Part shown: positions 12,201 through 24,823 of the stretch, piece by piece
How positions within the stretch are numbered: position 1 is the stretch's first letter
Layout: every line of letters starts with the position of its first letter
The notes under the pieces: generated by a model
Database searches by the model: none
Seen by the model: the letters and a program-made list of their open reading frames with translations, nothing else
What the model was told of the DNA's origin: nothing
Assembly: GCF_041296385.1 (NCBI RefSeq)
Contig: NC_091014.1
Coordinates: forward strand, 47,200,078 to 47,264,077
Reading direction: 5' to 3'
DNA: 64,000 nt
Origin: Aphelocoma coerulescens
Taxonomy: Eukaryota > Chordata > Aves > Passeriformes > Corvidae
Translations under genes and position numbers: made by a program

Positions 12201-14995
12201 TGAGTCCTGGCACCTCAAGTTTAAATGCCAAATGGTGTTTCTTTTCTCTCCTGTGGGTCTGAGGACATTTGTTGTAGAAGTTAAGCAGAATGACAGCTGG
12301 CTTTGTCTGATGGGCAGAGCCCTTGACTATCCTGTTTTCACTTTCCTCCATAAGAAGTTGCTAATAGAAATTCACTTGGCTGCAGGGTAGAGTTAATTTG
12401 TCACAAGTATCAGGCTGATGTAACAGCAATGGAAGGCAGTAGAACAATAGGGAGGGATTTTTTGTATGTGGGCTCTTTTTGACTTGGTGATATCAAACTT
12501 TTTCCAATAAAGAAGTTCTGTCTTAATGCAGTGAAATTTAAAGTAATCGTGCTGTGCTTGAAAAAGCATGTTCACAGCTAAATATTTGAACAAAAAGAAA
12601 ATTTGAGATTATTTTTCCTTATGTGCCTGTATTTGCATAGTCATATATTTCAATGCTATTGAAAATACTTTTGCTTGTGAAACAGTGTATCAAAAAATCT
12701 ACTATAAATAAAGTGATATTCTGAGAGGAAATACCAAACTTGGGGTTTCAGTTGTATCCCAGATAGAAAATGTGATTTTCTTTTTCAGGATGCAAATTAC
12801 TCAGGTTACACCTTCAAGGTGCTTTTTTTCTCACTTTGAGTAGTCAAATACCATGGTCAAAATGTCCTTGGGAATGTTTGCAGTTGGCACTGCATCTTTG
12901 GGGATCTCAGCATAAGGAGGCAGCAAAAGGACAAATGAACAGTAAATTTTACTTCAGAATAAGACAAAGCAAATTATGTATTTTGATACTGGCTTGCATG
13001 TATATAGAATCACTATACACCTCAATTAGAAGAGAAAATCTTTCTTTTCAAGAAGTATCTCAAAGAGCAAGATGTTTATAAAATATCTCTAGCACCAGAG
13101 TAACCTTCACAAGTTTTGGTAGCACATGAAATATTCCCCTAACTTTGCTTTTACTTTTTGCTTCTTATAATCTGTGTTCTTGATGGTAATTCTGTAAGAC
13201 AGAACCAGAAGCTGACATGCCTTCCCACAGCTTGATATAAATCTCCTCTGATACAAAATGAGTTGAGCTGCAGTGAACTTAAATGCTAATGCTGAAGACA
13301 GCAGGCAACCTGCTCTTTAGTATCAGAAAGTTTTAACTTTGGCTTACTCCCACATCTTCCTTGTTCCAGTGCAAGTTAAACTGGTGCTTTACCATGGCTA
13401 ATGACACAAAACTGTTCCTATTTGCAAGTAAAGAAATTGTATGATCAAAAGAGTCATTAATAACAAGCATTGCACAAGGTCAGTGCACATACTACAGTGC
13501 TTCAGTCAGCTAATGAATAATCCCAGTCTTACTGAAAGGAAAAATTATCAAATAGGTTTGACTATATGGGTATGACATTCTGTCTTTAGAAGAAACAGTA
13601 TTTTACTCAAGCGCATACCCTGTATACTGGCAGGATGTATTTATTCATAATTATTTTCTACAGTACATGCTATTCTTTTCATAAATCACTTTTTAAATAA
13701 TGGCCCTTCATTGATAAGATATCACAGCTTTCTTCCTTTCTCCACTATATGAGCTTTCATATAACAACCTGAATGAAGTAAGTAACAATGAGTCTTTCAT
13801 TTAAGCTTTTCAGAGACTTAAATGTTCTAAGTTGTTCTCCTTTACATCTAATCAGCAAAATAAAATTTTGATGTCTACCTTTCTGCTACAAATCTTATCC
13901 TGCTGAATAGTTCTGCTTCTCAAATTTCGCAGGATGTAGATGATTGGCTATGTGTAGGAGGATACATGAGAAGTGTTTCTTAGGTGGGGTAGGTGTAGCT
14001 CATCTATAGTGGGCTGCCTTGCGTCCCTTCCACCTGTGGAATGAGGGGATGGAATCCAGGTCTGTCTCTACAGTAACTGAAAGAAAATGCTGAAACCAGG
14101 CACTGCATCTGGTAAAGGTTACACCTCATAATGGAGAAGATGAAAGGCTAAGGAAACATGAAGCTCTGCCTTGTAGCCAGTGGGGTGTTTTGCAGTTCTT
14201 GGTTTGAAGCTGCCATTTCTTGTTTTGCTGCACAAAGCAGGTATAGTCTGACCCTAAAAAAATATTGCCTGCTTGCATGCCCTCAGTCTGTATTACTTTG
14301 TCTTGTTTATCATCTGAGATACTAATTCTTCTCTAAGACTGAAATAATTAGGTCTTAAGTCTTCCATCCCCTCTTCCCCACAGCAAATTTTTCATGCACT
14401 ATTTCTAAATCCCATTGTTTAGAGCCTATAAGTTTATGTGAGGTTGTGTGTTGGGCAGAGCCCATCACATGATGATCATGTGCTTGAAGGCTCAAATCTA
14501 ACTCTGAGCAGGGTGAAAAAAGTCCATCTCTTGCAAGAAGGAGATTCTTTAAACACATTGAGAATTCTGTGGTGTGCTTCATAGTTCATTTAGAAGAGTT
14601 TCTTATAGCCTTGGGCTAAACTAGATGCAAGGCTGATTTATTTATATTTCTGTTATTCATCTGATAGGGCACTAATTTTATATTAAAATTAAATCCTTGG
14701 TTTACAACAGGAGATTGAGAAATGAAAAGTTTTGAAAGTATAATGACAATCTCCTAGTCTGTTCCTTTTTTCTTACCTTTTTGAATATTACATTAGTGAG
14801 CTGTATTGTCTGCTAAATTTTTTCAGTTATTTTGATTACTGTTCAGGTAGTAGTTCTCTGAAGTTCTCTGAAGTCTCTCTCTACGTCCTGTACAGCTGTA
14901 ATTTTATCTAAGGTTTTCTGATATGTTGGTAGTTTTCTCCTATCAGAAGTCTCACCTTGGGAAAAAAAGATCTTTTCCACTTTGTTCTGATTTTA
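9255..14995. other. Gene-free unique sequence
   Basis: No gene, RNA gene or clear transposon is visible. A small GC-richer patch with four CpGs lies near 9545-9590. A short imperfect tandem duplication (unit gttctctgaa) occurs near 14852-14871. The open frames are short and unrecognised. Confidence 0.55.
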
Positions 14996-15090
14996 ATCAC
15001 AGAATAGGCTGAGTTGGAAGGGACCCACAAGGATCATCTAGTCCAATTCCTGGCCCTGCACAGGACCCTCCATGTCATGCGGCCAAGAGC
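14996..15090 (-). mobile_element. CR1 LINE tail, short fragment
   Basis: The + strand reads atcacagaataggctgag followed by ttggaagggacccacaagga and catctagtccaattcctgg. This is the reverse complement of the CR1 3' end. Only about 95 bp of the tail are recognisable before the match fades into unique sequence. Confidence 0.85.
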
Positions 15091-16109
15091 AGCCACTATT
15101 CTGAAGTATTTCAGGAAGGATAAGAGAGTTTCTCAGTCAAAATCTCAGCAAAGCACCTTGTTCTGTGATTGACAATTTCTTGCAAATAAGAAGTGTTTAG
15201 GTGTCCTTTCATGTTGTGTATATTAGTGTACTGCTATACATTTTTTAAACCAAGATGAGTTTTATGGTTGAAATTTTAAATGTTTAAGTGCGCTATACAC
15301 ACAGACAGTGTCATGGGGCATTGGAATCATAGTTTAAACAAATTATGGTAGTTACTGTGCTTTAATAAATTGAGTTGAGCAAATTGCTTTTTTGGACTTT
15401 GTGGACTTGCTTTCAACATGTGGGATAACAATGCAGCTTCATGTTTTGTTGTTGCAAGCACTGGAAACAGTTTCGAGAAACTGCAGTGAGGATATGATGA
15501 ACAAGAAGATTTAAAGAACAATATCTGTGCAGTTTTCTAATTCCAGAGGTAAGGGTTTTGCTAATTTGTCTGCATAGATTACTAGATTGGATGGCTGGAA
15601 TGGAACTGTTGCCTATTTTCATTTCCTCTTTGATGTTATCTGCAAAATGGGAGATACAGCAAACTTTTTTTGTTGTTAATAAATAATATTTGTGTTCTTT
15701 TCTGGCAAGGTTCCATATTAGTTGTTAATGTACCAATTTAGCTATTTTAAAATAGATTACCTTATGTTGGAAATGATGGATATGTGATGCATTTGAATAT
15801 TCAAACAGTGGTATTTTCCTTCTATTTATAACCTTTCTTTGGTCATTGGATCCTTGATCTGAATATATTTATTTATTTTTGAGATGTTTGTAAAGAACAC
15901 CTCCAGAGATTGTTAACATTTGTCAGCTCTTGGAATGACAGCTCCAGTCAGTATAGAAGACAAGTAATTTTCCTCTTGAAGAAAAGGGATGCTAATCTCC
16001 ACCTACAGTAACATGTTTTGAGAAACATAATGCACTAAGAAAATGTACCAATTACTTGGCTGAAAATTGCTTCCCTTCTGCAAGATAGACAATCATAACA
16101 TTTTTGGAC

Positions 16110-16128
16110 TTTTTTTTTTTTTTTTTTT
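16110..16128. repeat. Poly(T) tract, 19 T
   Basis: A homopolymer run on the + strand. No retroposed body is recognisable beside it. Confidence 0.9.
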
Positions 16129-19100
16129 ACTAGTTTCATAACATAACTCCTTCTTCTCCAAAGTTGGAAACATAAAGTTTTAGAGCAGAGTAGTATTCTA
16201 TCTGGTATTGGAGCAGCATTGTACTGTGGCATGGCATTTCAGATTTCAATCCAGATTCTGAATGTTGTCCAGGCTCTGTAGCTAGAAAAAAAATAGGATC
16301 TTATTTATTAAGAGAATGATTAAGTAATGAGCCAGTATGGCACATATATGCTCCCATGTGTTTTGCTTACACAGCTAAAGGGTGATTCTTACACTGCTGT
16401 CCAGGATGGGAAGTTATTTTTTATATGTGGTTTCTTAACTAGCTTTCAGAAGCACATTACTGATTTTTACCTGCAAGTAATGTAGAGGTTGTAGGTGGAA
16501 ATTATATGTACATGCATGAATGAGTGTATATCTCAATATAATTACTGGCATATACTAAGCCAAAACAGTGAGGAAAATGGCAATTATATTAATGAAGTTG
16601 CTTAATTGCATATAAAGAAATTTTTAATTTACTGCAACCTATTGAAACTATCACTGACCTGATAAAGATCATACCCTTTTACTTCTATTGTTTCCTGTTT
16701 CAATCAGCAGGAGTGTATTAAAGCAAACTGCTTAATTGTTGAGAAATTAGATTATTTGGGATATAGAAGGAAAACAAAAAGATAGTAATATAAAAATTGA
16801 CTCTATTTAATAAGCAGTTAGACAAAACTATCTTTTTTAAGATGTTTTGTGCCACAGGCTTATGACATTAGCAAATGAGTCATATCAAGTCACTTTACTT
16901 GAAAAGATTTCAAATATTTCAGCTGGAAGCCATTTGCAGTTACGTCTTCAGAAAATAAAGAACTCTGTTGGTGTCATCCCCAGCCTCATGGGGTTCTAGT
17001 GGGGCAGAAAGACATGCAGTAAATGGCCTTTAAGGGCAAGGAGGGGTAAAGGAGAAAAAAGTCTTAATTACAGCTCATTCTGAACATTTGCTCTTAACCT
17101 ATGACAGTGGATTTCTGTTGAGGGACTAAATGTGAACAGGATAGTTGGAGTTGTGTCCGGCCCCTTTCTGCTCAGTGTTCCATCCCATCCCACACTGTGC
17201 TTCCCTGTTGCTCAGACCCACCTGTGAAAAATGTTCCTCCTCCTCCTGCTGCTGTCACTTTTGTAGCCTTGTCTCTTCATCTCCTTGTGAGACCTCACTC
17301 TGTTAGCAGCACAGGTGTTAGCTGCTGCTGCCCTCTGCGAGGGAATTGGCAAAAGGGTTTGTAGAGGTGGAAGGAGATCAGAAAAGTTTCAGATGGAGTT
17401 CAAGTCCTGTGCAGAGTTGCCAGAACAATAGGTTTCTGTTGGGATGTAACAGAGGCAATTAGGAAAAAAGTCATGCTAGCATAAAGGCTGGAACATCTGT
17501 TCAATGGTTTAGAAAAAGTTTAATGTTCGACTTCACTGATGGCTCTAAAACTTGCTATCGTTAATGTGAATGATAAAGAGTGACTCACTCCGATGTCTGA
17601 TGAGTTTTGAGAGGGATGATTCCAGCTGGAGGTCTGCAACTGTTGCATTTGAAGTCATAGCACTTTGCTGGAGAATTCCAGCAGGACAAAACCTATTTCG
17701 AGGTGTGTTGTCATGCGTGTTTTTGGCATCTGACTAATCCAGTTCTATTTTTTGCTACTGGTCCTGGTTATTGCCTGTATTGGTATTGTGTACTAGTGCT
17801 TAACTCCATCATAAGAACTGAAACATCTCAAATGTTAAAGTTTTATTTAAATCCTCTTGTACTTGGCTTGTACATGGGGAAATACACAGCCTAAGTAAAG
17901 ATATTGTGTAAGGAGGATTGTTGTATTAAATGTAAGCCTGGCAATCCAATTAACTGCTTAACAATTTGACTACTTTTTTCCCAGAAACACTCTGGTTTTT
18001 GGTTTGGTTTTATTTTTTCCCCCTCTGAGCTATTTTCATCATCCTGCTCTTACTTTTAAGCTAGTTGTATCTTTGGAAAAGTAATAAAAGCTTATTTCCT
18101 TTGTAACTTGGTTTGTATACTCATGGCTGTCACATTAATCTGGTGTTAGTATTAGATTTTAATGAAAGGCTCTACATAGTAAGAAGAAAGAGCCTTGCTG
18201 ATATTATAGTGTATTTCATATAATTTAATTTTTTATTTCTAATATTTATGCTTTTGGTATATTGTGAGTGATATTGGACTTTGCCAAACATCTTTTATAA
18301 AAAACAACCAAACAAAACCCCAAACACAGGAGTTACATTGAAGCAATACTAAGGCAGTGACAAAGGAAAAAATCTGAAAGGGTAAAAATCTGCAAAGTGC
18401 TCATCTTTTACCTGGTTTTGAGGTTCAGGGAAAAGGAAAAAAATATTAACAGTGAACTAATGTTTCTTATTAGCAACTACATTTTCCTTTAAGAGTTTCA
18501 ATGAAGTTTTGTGTATTTTTTGGAGTTAGCATAAAACAGCATTTCAGAATGGATTGTGGGGGCGTGGGTGTTAGAATCCCCTTTGAGGTTTATATAGGGC
18601 ATGTTTGTATAATTAATTAATACAGGTGGGCTAGAGGCAATCCAATGGCTTTCCACATCTTGGTAAACAAATTAATCAGTTCAGGTTACTTCCCACCTAT
18701 GGGGCTAAATTTTGGCTGGTCTCATGTTTAAGATGACAGGTACATCTTGATGGGTCAGGCAATCATGGAAAAGAATATGACTGAGATAGTGCTACTTCAA
18801 ACAAACAAGAAATTCACATATGCTCTGCTCTTGCAGGCAAGAAAAATTTGCCTATTAGTAATTCCTAAAAGTTATTGCCATTGCCTTATTTGTTATCCAT
18901 CATATAATTTCTCATGGCTTTTTTTTCTCAATTACAATACTATCATTTTAATGAGAACCAGGGGGAACCCTTTCTCCCTTCCCAAAGAAATGTTAGAAGC
19001 AGTGTCTTTATATGCAAACTTGATTTAATATTTATTACTGGGGAAGGAGAGAAAGGAAGGGGAAAAACAAGAAGAAATTTAGTTTTCTGTAGGATTTCCT

Positions 19101-19803
19101 GTGCCCATCAGTTCACAAATCTTCTAAACCCTGCCAGTACTGGATATTCAAATTTAATATGGTTCTTGAAGATCCTTGTTTTAACACTGCTGCTTATACT
19201 TGCCACCCTAAATTCCACTGAAGCCTTTTTTTTTTTTTGGTACAGTACCTCTGGAAATTGAGATAAAAGTGTTAGGTAAACTTAGGCCATGCGCAGAGTA
19301 ATGGGCTTGTGACACCCTGAGACTGGATACTGCAATTAGTGCAGAGGCTTTTTTCCTGCTCTCTAAACTGGACCTTGATCTAGTACAGGTTCACAAAAGA
19401 ATGAGTTTGGACATACCCAATAGCCTACAGGAGAGAACAATGACCTTTGCTATCACTGCCCAATGATTTAGTTCATTAGCTAAGAAAAAGAGATGTGTGC
19501 GCACATCCATACGTGTACTCTGTCTAGTTAGTGTGAGATTTATGGATACTTGTAAAGTCTGTATTTCTTTTTTTGTTAAAAAAAGTTTTTTTGTGATATC
19601 TCTCAGTGCTTACAGGCTCTTGTCACTGTCTGCATAGACACTGGTTTCCGACCTTGGGAAATTTGCTCTAGTTTACTTTGTAAATGTAGTGTGTGAAGTA
19701 CTGTAGACAAAAAACCCCCTAAGTTATAATTAACTACAGTCTCAGTAAGCTCTACATGTTTCTAAAAGTCAATAGCAGAGATAAAATCTAGGGCTGTGAT
19801 GCC

Positions 19804-19823
19804 TTTTTTTTTTTTTTTTTTTT
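19804..19823. repeat. Poly(T) tract, 20 T
   Basis: A homopolymer run on the + strand followed by aaacag. No retroposed sequence is recognisable next to it. Confidence 0.9.
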
Positions 19824-20849
19824 AAACAGAATTAAAGTTATTTGAGCAAGGTTTCTTGGGATCTGACGTCTTGGAAGTGTCAAGGTTAAAAACAACCACA
19901 ACAACAAAAAACCCTCAAATTTTCTTTCCTTTTATCTTTTTCTGACAGCAAGAATAGAAGACTCGTGGTTTAGTTTTTCTAACATACTTTCATAAGACTT
20001 AAAATCCAAATACAATCGAATATATTCTTCAGAGAGATTTACTTTAGAGTAATGTTTTCTGCTTTGCAGGTCTCAATACTCTTTGCAAAGTGACTACTGT
20101 TAATCTGTTCCAATTTCAATGAAAAAATATTTCTAGTTGCTTACATTTGAGAGAGTGCACCACATGTAGTTTGTTTGCCTGGGAGCCTTAAAAGCAAAGT
20201 GGAGTTCTTGTATGTCAGGGAGGAAAGACAGGGTGAAAGTGTCACAGATACGGTTTGTGTGTGTTCTTTCTTAGAGGTGATAAACTGCTTGGGTTTATCA
20301 GACAGCTCCTGCTTGAGTGGGGAGACACTGCTGTTGATTCACATTTGCATTGTCCAGCTGGCCTTTTTTTTTCTGGGGTTCTTATTGTTAAAATTTAGTT
20401 TGGTAGGTGAGCCAGAATTATGCTGGTTAGGACACTTTGATTTAGTTGGGATAGGAATGTGGCTTTTATATCTTCTGGAAACTTGATATGAGAGTCAATG
20501 TAGTGTTGTAAAAAATGGCATAATGATGTTAAAATATATATCTTTGGTAACATTGGGACATATTGAAATCTACTTCATGATTGCTGGGCTAATGGGGGAG
20601 AGAAGAGAAAAAAGCTGCCCATCTTAAATTTCTAAATGCCATACAAGACACACAAGAAATAGAGGAAGAACTGTCAAAGTTACATACTATAAAAAGCCTG
20701 GTGAAGTGATTCAGAGGCTTGAATATTTATATTGCCTTATTAATAGGAGTGACATAGGTTTGTCAAGGTTGTACATGCTTTGAGGTCCACACTGCTGCTT
20801 AATTTGAGCACAGAAATCTATGGGAAATCATTACAGGTGGAAGAGGGAA

Positions 20850-21250
20850 TTAGCCAGCATGATTATTGTCAATGATGTAGATGTAGAAAGAGGAAGAAAG
20901 AGATTACTGTTGTATTGGCTGATCCTGATTAACGTAATCCTATTTAGGGAAATGGGTAAAATATTCCTGTTCAAGAAAACATTGACAGAAAGTGAATTTT
21001 CAGAAAGATCGAAAAAAGTAAGAGAATGGAAGAGCAGGAGCAGAGAATTGCAGACAATTTACCCAAATTAAGTTCAAGTAAAGTGCTGGAGCTTACAATC
21101 TTTGGCAAATACTTTGGAAAACCCAAGCTATACAGAGCATCTTGATTGAGAGCAACTCTTTTCAAACCAGCCTAATTTAATTTTATAAAACTGGCAGGAC
21201 TTTTAGAGTCAGAGAGACTGAAGATGACATGCATCTTGCCTTTAACACCT

Positions 21251-21281
<31 letters not shown>

Positions 21282-22095
21282 GCATGCTGCACTTTTAAGC
21301 AAGAAAAAGAAATATATGGTAGATGAAACAGCTGCAAACTGAATCACCAGTAGTTAGGAAACTGTGCAGACTAATTGTGTGAAGCATCTGCTATTGAATA
21401 GGGGACTGAATGTTTTTCTGGAGGGTTTAGTTTGGGTCTGTTCAACATACTTGTTTACCTTGCAGGTGGTCATGAGGAGGAAGCAGCAAAAAATTTGGAG
21501 GATGCAATTAGGATAAACATGCTGGAGCAATAGTCTATAAAAAGTTGGGTGAAATTTAGCAAGGACTTACGCAGTGTGCTACCCTTTGGACTAATTAGCT
21601 GCACAATTGCAATTTGAAGGAATTCTTGCTTAGACAAAACTGAAGAAGATAACTGTATTGCATACTACACAAAATACAAACCCACACAGTTCTGCCATTG
21701 AAGAATAATTTATAAATAGCATTACATTATGTTATGTATAATAGGATATTGGCAGAACTGATATATCATGTTTGGGGCACCGAATTTAAGGGAAAATGGG
21801 ATAAACAGCAGAATCAAGACGGTAAGAAAAATAGAGGGAAGAGCGAGCAGTTACAAGGCCTACTGAGAGCAGGAGAAGAGGTAAGTTAATTTGCATTGAG
21901 AGAGATGAGGTTAGATGTTAGGAAATTTTTTTTTTTAAAGTGGTTGAAGTAGGTAACCTCACCTAATGCCTGGGGAGGGTTGTGGAGATCACTGCTGCTG
22001 GAAGCTTTGGTTAGAGAAGTTATGTGGATGTCTGTAGCAGAAGTGATTGATCTTACCAGGCATTATATGACCTGTTGAGACCTTCTTAATGTATT
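20850..22095 (+). mobile_element. Decayed CR1 LINE, reverse transcriptase part to 3' end
   Basis: Several blocks occur in CR1 order on the + strand. They are 'accagcctaatttaatttta' near 21168 (5' part of the RT domain), 'cttgcctttaacacctgg' near 21236 (the conserved LDF-KAFDT region), and 'gggtctgttcaacatacttg' near 21434. Then come 'tgtttggggcaccgaattta' near 21769 and the 3' part 'gttagatgttaggaaa' at 21911 with 'tgcctggggagggttgtgga' at 21967. The body is heavily mutated, with stops in all frames and a 27-T tract inside it. The left edge is a guess. It may be one old insertion or more than one overlapping copy. Confidence 0.6.
21255..21281. repeat. Poly(T) tract, 27 T, inside decayed CR1
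   Basis: This is the longest homopolymer in the window. It sits within the reverse transcriptase part of the old CR1 and may mark a later A-tailed insertion on the - strand or simple slippage growth. No inserted body is recognisable. Confidence 0.85.
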
Positions 22096-24419
22096 GTCTT
22101 GCTTTCTGGAAAGCTTTATTTGAAGAAAAAAAAACCCAAACAACCCAGAGCAAAAAAGCCATCTATGAGTCAACCAAAATTGTTATAGAGCAGTATTCCT
22201 CGGTAATAGGTAGTGTGGCCTTTTAATATGAGATTGCTTCTGGGATTTCTCACTCATCTGTTTACCAATTACTACCATTATTCTGATCATTTTTTTCCTA
22301 GCAAAAAGCAGAACAAAAAAATACTGTACATCATGAACTTTCTAAAGGGAAATGTCAAAAATGTCATTCATTTGGGAAATTTAAATGCCAAGTCCTTTCC
22401 TTGGACTTCTCTGCAGTGTGCCATACAGTGTTTTACTCTAGTCTTTCAGAAAACCATGCAACACTAAAAATGTGTTTGAAGTGTCAGCTTTTCCATTATC
22501 TCTATTGTTAACTGCATATTCTGTTTATAGGGACTTGCTGTAACACAGCACAGTGCAAGTATTTATTATTCAGGAAGCAGCATTTTAGCTCATTTACATG
22601 ACAGGAAACATTTAAAAAAATCTTTTATGTTGATTTACTGTCAAGGCAGAAAAGCATATCACTAGTAATCTTATTGCTGTTATCTAGCTAAATATTACAT
22701 ATTTTATTTATCTATTTAAACTAGCTGCATAATGCTGGGATGTGTACCTCTATGCCCAAGAAATTTTTGGGGTATTTTTTTATATTTGCATTCTTCCTTT
22801 TTCTGCCATTTTCAAATGAATATGCATTAAGTGAGAAGTTACAAATTCAAAAATTTTAGATGGCACACAGAGTGACATAAACATTTTCTGAAAAATGCAT
22901 CCTTTCACCTAATCTGTTGCCCGCCTACATAAGGAAATGAAGCAGAGACCATTACTCCATCTCTATCTATACCCTAATAGCTAATGGATCTTTTTGCCAA
23001 TTTAAAGCAAGATCTAAAAAATTTTAAAGTTTTAGAGGTTGCATGAAAATTGGTGTTGACATGAAGTAGAAACTCATGTTTATGTCCCCATTGTGAAGAA
23101 GGAAGGGAGACTTTTGCTCTTATGACCTTTATTTTCAGTATGTGTTGTTAGAAGAAGATCCATGCATCTCTGGGAGAAAAGGAAACGAGTCCTGAGTTGA
23201 GGAGTCTAGGAATACACTTGAATAGATGGTGCTGTGTGCAGGAGTGTTTTGGGCAAGAATTGAGCAAATGCATATTAACTGGCTTAGTCTGAAACAAGAA
23301 ACCTATGTAAACTTGGTGTGGCTCTGGGCATATTGGGCAGATACGGGCTGTTGCAATGACAGATGTCAGGAATATGAAGGAAAACTGGAGTTTGTGAGGC
23401 ACGTGGGAAACACCAGGCTAATTAGTTTATCTCCTCAAAGAACAGTTAGTTTAAGGTCCTTTACTTGTTCTTCTGTTCCTGAAATTGTTCCTCTTGTTGA
23501 CTGAAATCCAGTCACAGAGAACCACACATGGACTGCAAATTAATCCAAAATGACTGTTTACAATATTCTGATTATTCCTTGGTTGAACTAAAGAAACTTC
23601 TACAATACAGTACAGAAAATGTTGTGTCCTACATTCCATTTCTCTTCTGAAATTGTTCCAGGCCACTATGGCACTTGTGTGGTTGCATTTACCTTTTTTT
23701 ACCCTTTTCTTTAAGAAATGTTAGTAATCAGTTGCTCATCTGTAGCAAGCATTGAAGAACACCTGGGGGGCAGGAGGGCAGGGGAAAGGTTAAGGCAAAT
23801 GTTTGCAATCACTTCACTCATAGAAATGTTCAGCCTTACAAATGCACAGACAAAATTAAAACAAGAAATAGGACATAACACATCATTATCTGTATCCAAC
23901 ACATGGTATTAGGCAGATTGCTTATCTGATCTCAATGGCTAGCTGTCATGGGACAAATGGAAGCTTCAGACAGTCCCTGCTTTAGCCTCAGAATTTGGCC
24001 ACACTTAAAATGAAGGAATCACTCTGCAAGTTGTAATGATGGCAAATCAGATATATTTATAAAAATGAATATTAAGCAGACAAGAGATAATAGATGAAAG
24101 ATCTTAATCAGAATTACCTACTACACAGTATAAAACTAAAGAACTCCAAGTAGATTACAGTATGACATAAAACAGTACACTATATCGAGGTTCCTATATT
24201 AAAGCTAGCAAAAGAAATTGTATTGATTAGGAGTTGAGTATAACTTACCACCAAAGTGATGATAATGTACACATTTTCCTATACTTAACCCCTTGGGAGT
24301 AACAAGGAAACAGGTGTCCCTACTCAAGGGAGAAACTGCACAAGTTTCCAGGAAAATGTTTGGAAGATTCCTGCTTTGTGAATGTTTGGTGTAGCTTTTG
24401 TAGTTTGTGAAGTCTGATG
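22096..24419. other. Gene-free sequence with one arm of a direct repeat
   Basis: No gene or clear transposon is recognised. The stretch carries the first copy (23232-23294) of a diverged 62-bp direct repeat whose second copy is at 24762-24823. Confidence 0.5.
23232..23294 (+). repeat. Diverged direct repeat, copy 1
   Basis: About 62 bp match 24762-24823 at roughly 85% identity by eye, with one or two small indels. Shared blocks include agtgttttgggc and catat-aactggctta. I do not recognise the unit. The similarity fades at both edges. Confidence 0.7.
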
Positions 24420-24690
24420 TTACCCTATTCACTATAACTCTTTTGCTCAATCTGTGAGCCAGTTGCTCACCCAATCACATAACACAGTTATCCAGATGTG
24501 AGCTGGACATCTTGTCCAGAATGATACTGTGAGTGTATCAAAAGCTTTGCAGAAGTCCAAAGGGATTACATTTACTGGCTTGCCTAGATCAGCTAGGTGG
24601 GTTATCCTGCCATAAAAGGAAATAAATTTCCATAGGCAAGACTTTCCCTTCATGAAGCCATTCTGGCTGTGACCAATGTCAGGAGATGTT
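24420..24690 (-). mobile_element. CR1-type LINE reverse transcriptase fragment
   Basis: Read on the - strand, 24690 to about 24447 encodes part of a non-LTR reverse transcriptase of the CR1 clade. The order is S-Q-N-G-F near 24665-24680, then KGKSCL, FISFY, the LDFCKAFDTL motif near 24550-24580, and CDWVSNWL near 24460-24480. The first block is family motif QHGF with one change. A one-frame shift leads to KRVIVN near 24430. The catalytic palm YADD segment is missing because the fragment ends before it. The piece is a dead remnant with no 5' region or 3' tail. Confidence 0.8.
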
Positions 24691-24761
24691 AATTGCTATA
24701 GCCAGGATTATGGATTCTTACATGGTCTGCAACCCAGCTGAATCTTAAGTGTTTGTTACAG

Positions 24762-24823
24762 CTGGGTGCAGAAGTGTTTTGGGCCAGGATTAAGCAAAAG
24801 CATATCAACTGGCTTAACTGAAA
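24762..24823 (+). repeat. Diverged direct repeat, copy 2
   Basis: Partner of 23232-23294, about 1.53 kb downstream in the same orientation. It lies 72 bp beyond the edge of the reverse transcriptase fragment. Whether it belongs to an unrecognised repeat or arose by local duplication is open. Confidence 0.7.

Larger units (their letters stand above)
15091..20849. other. Gene-free unique sequence
   Basis: No gene or recognisable transposon is seen. Two long T runs lie at 16110-16128 and 19804-19823. Scattered A/C-rich patches occur near 18300 and 19890. A slightly GC-richer patch with CTC/CTG runs lies at about 17150-17350 but shows no coding pattern. Confidence 0.5.

Noticed and set aside
17150..17350. 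GC-richer patch with CTC and CTG runs
   Set aside because: No long open frame, no repeat family recognised and few CpGs, so neither a gene nor a CpG island is supported.
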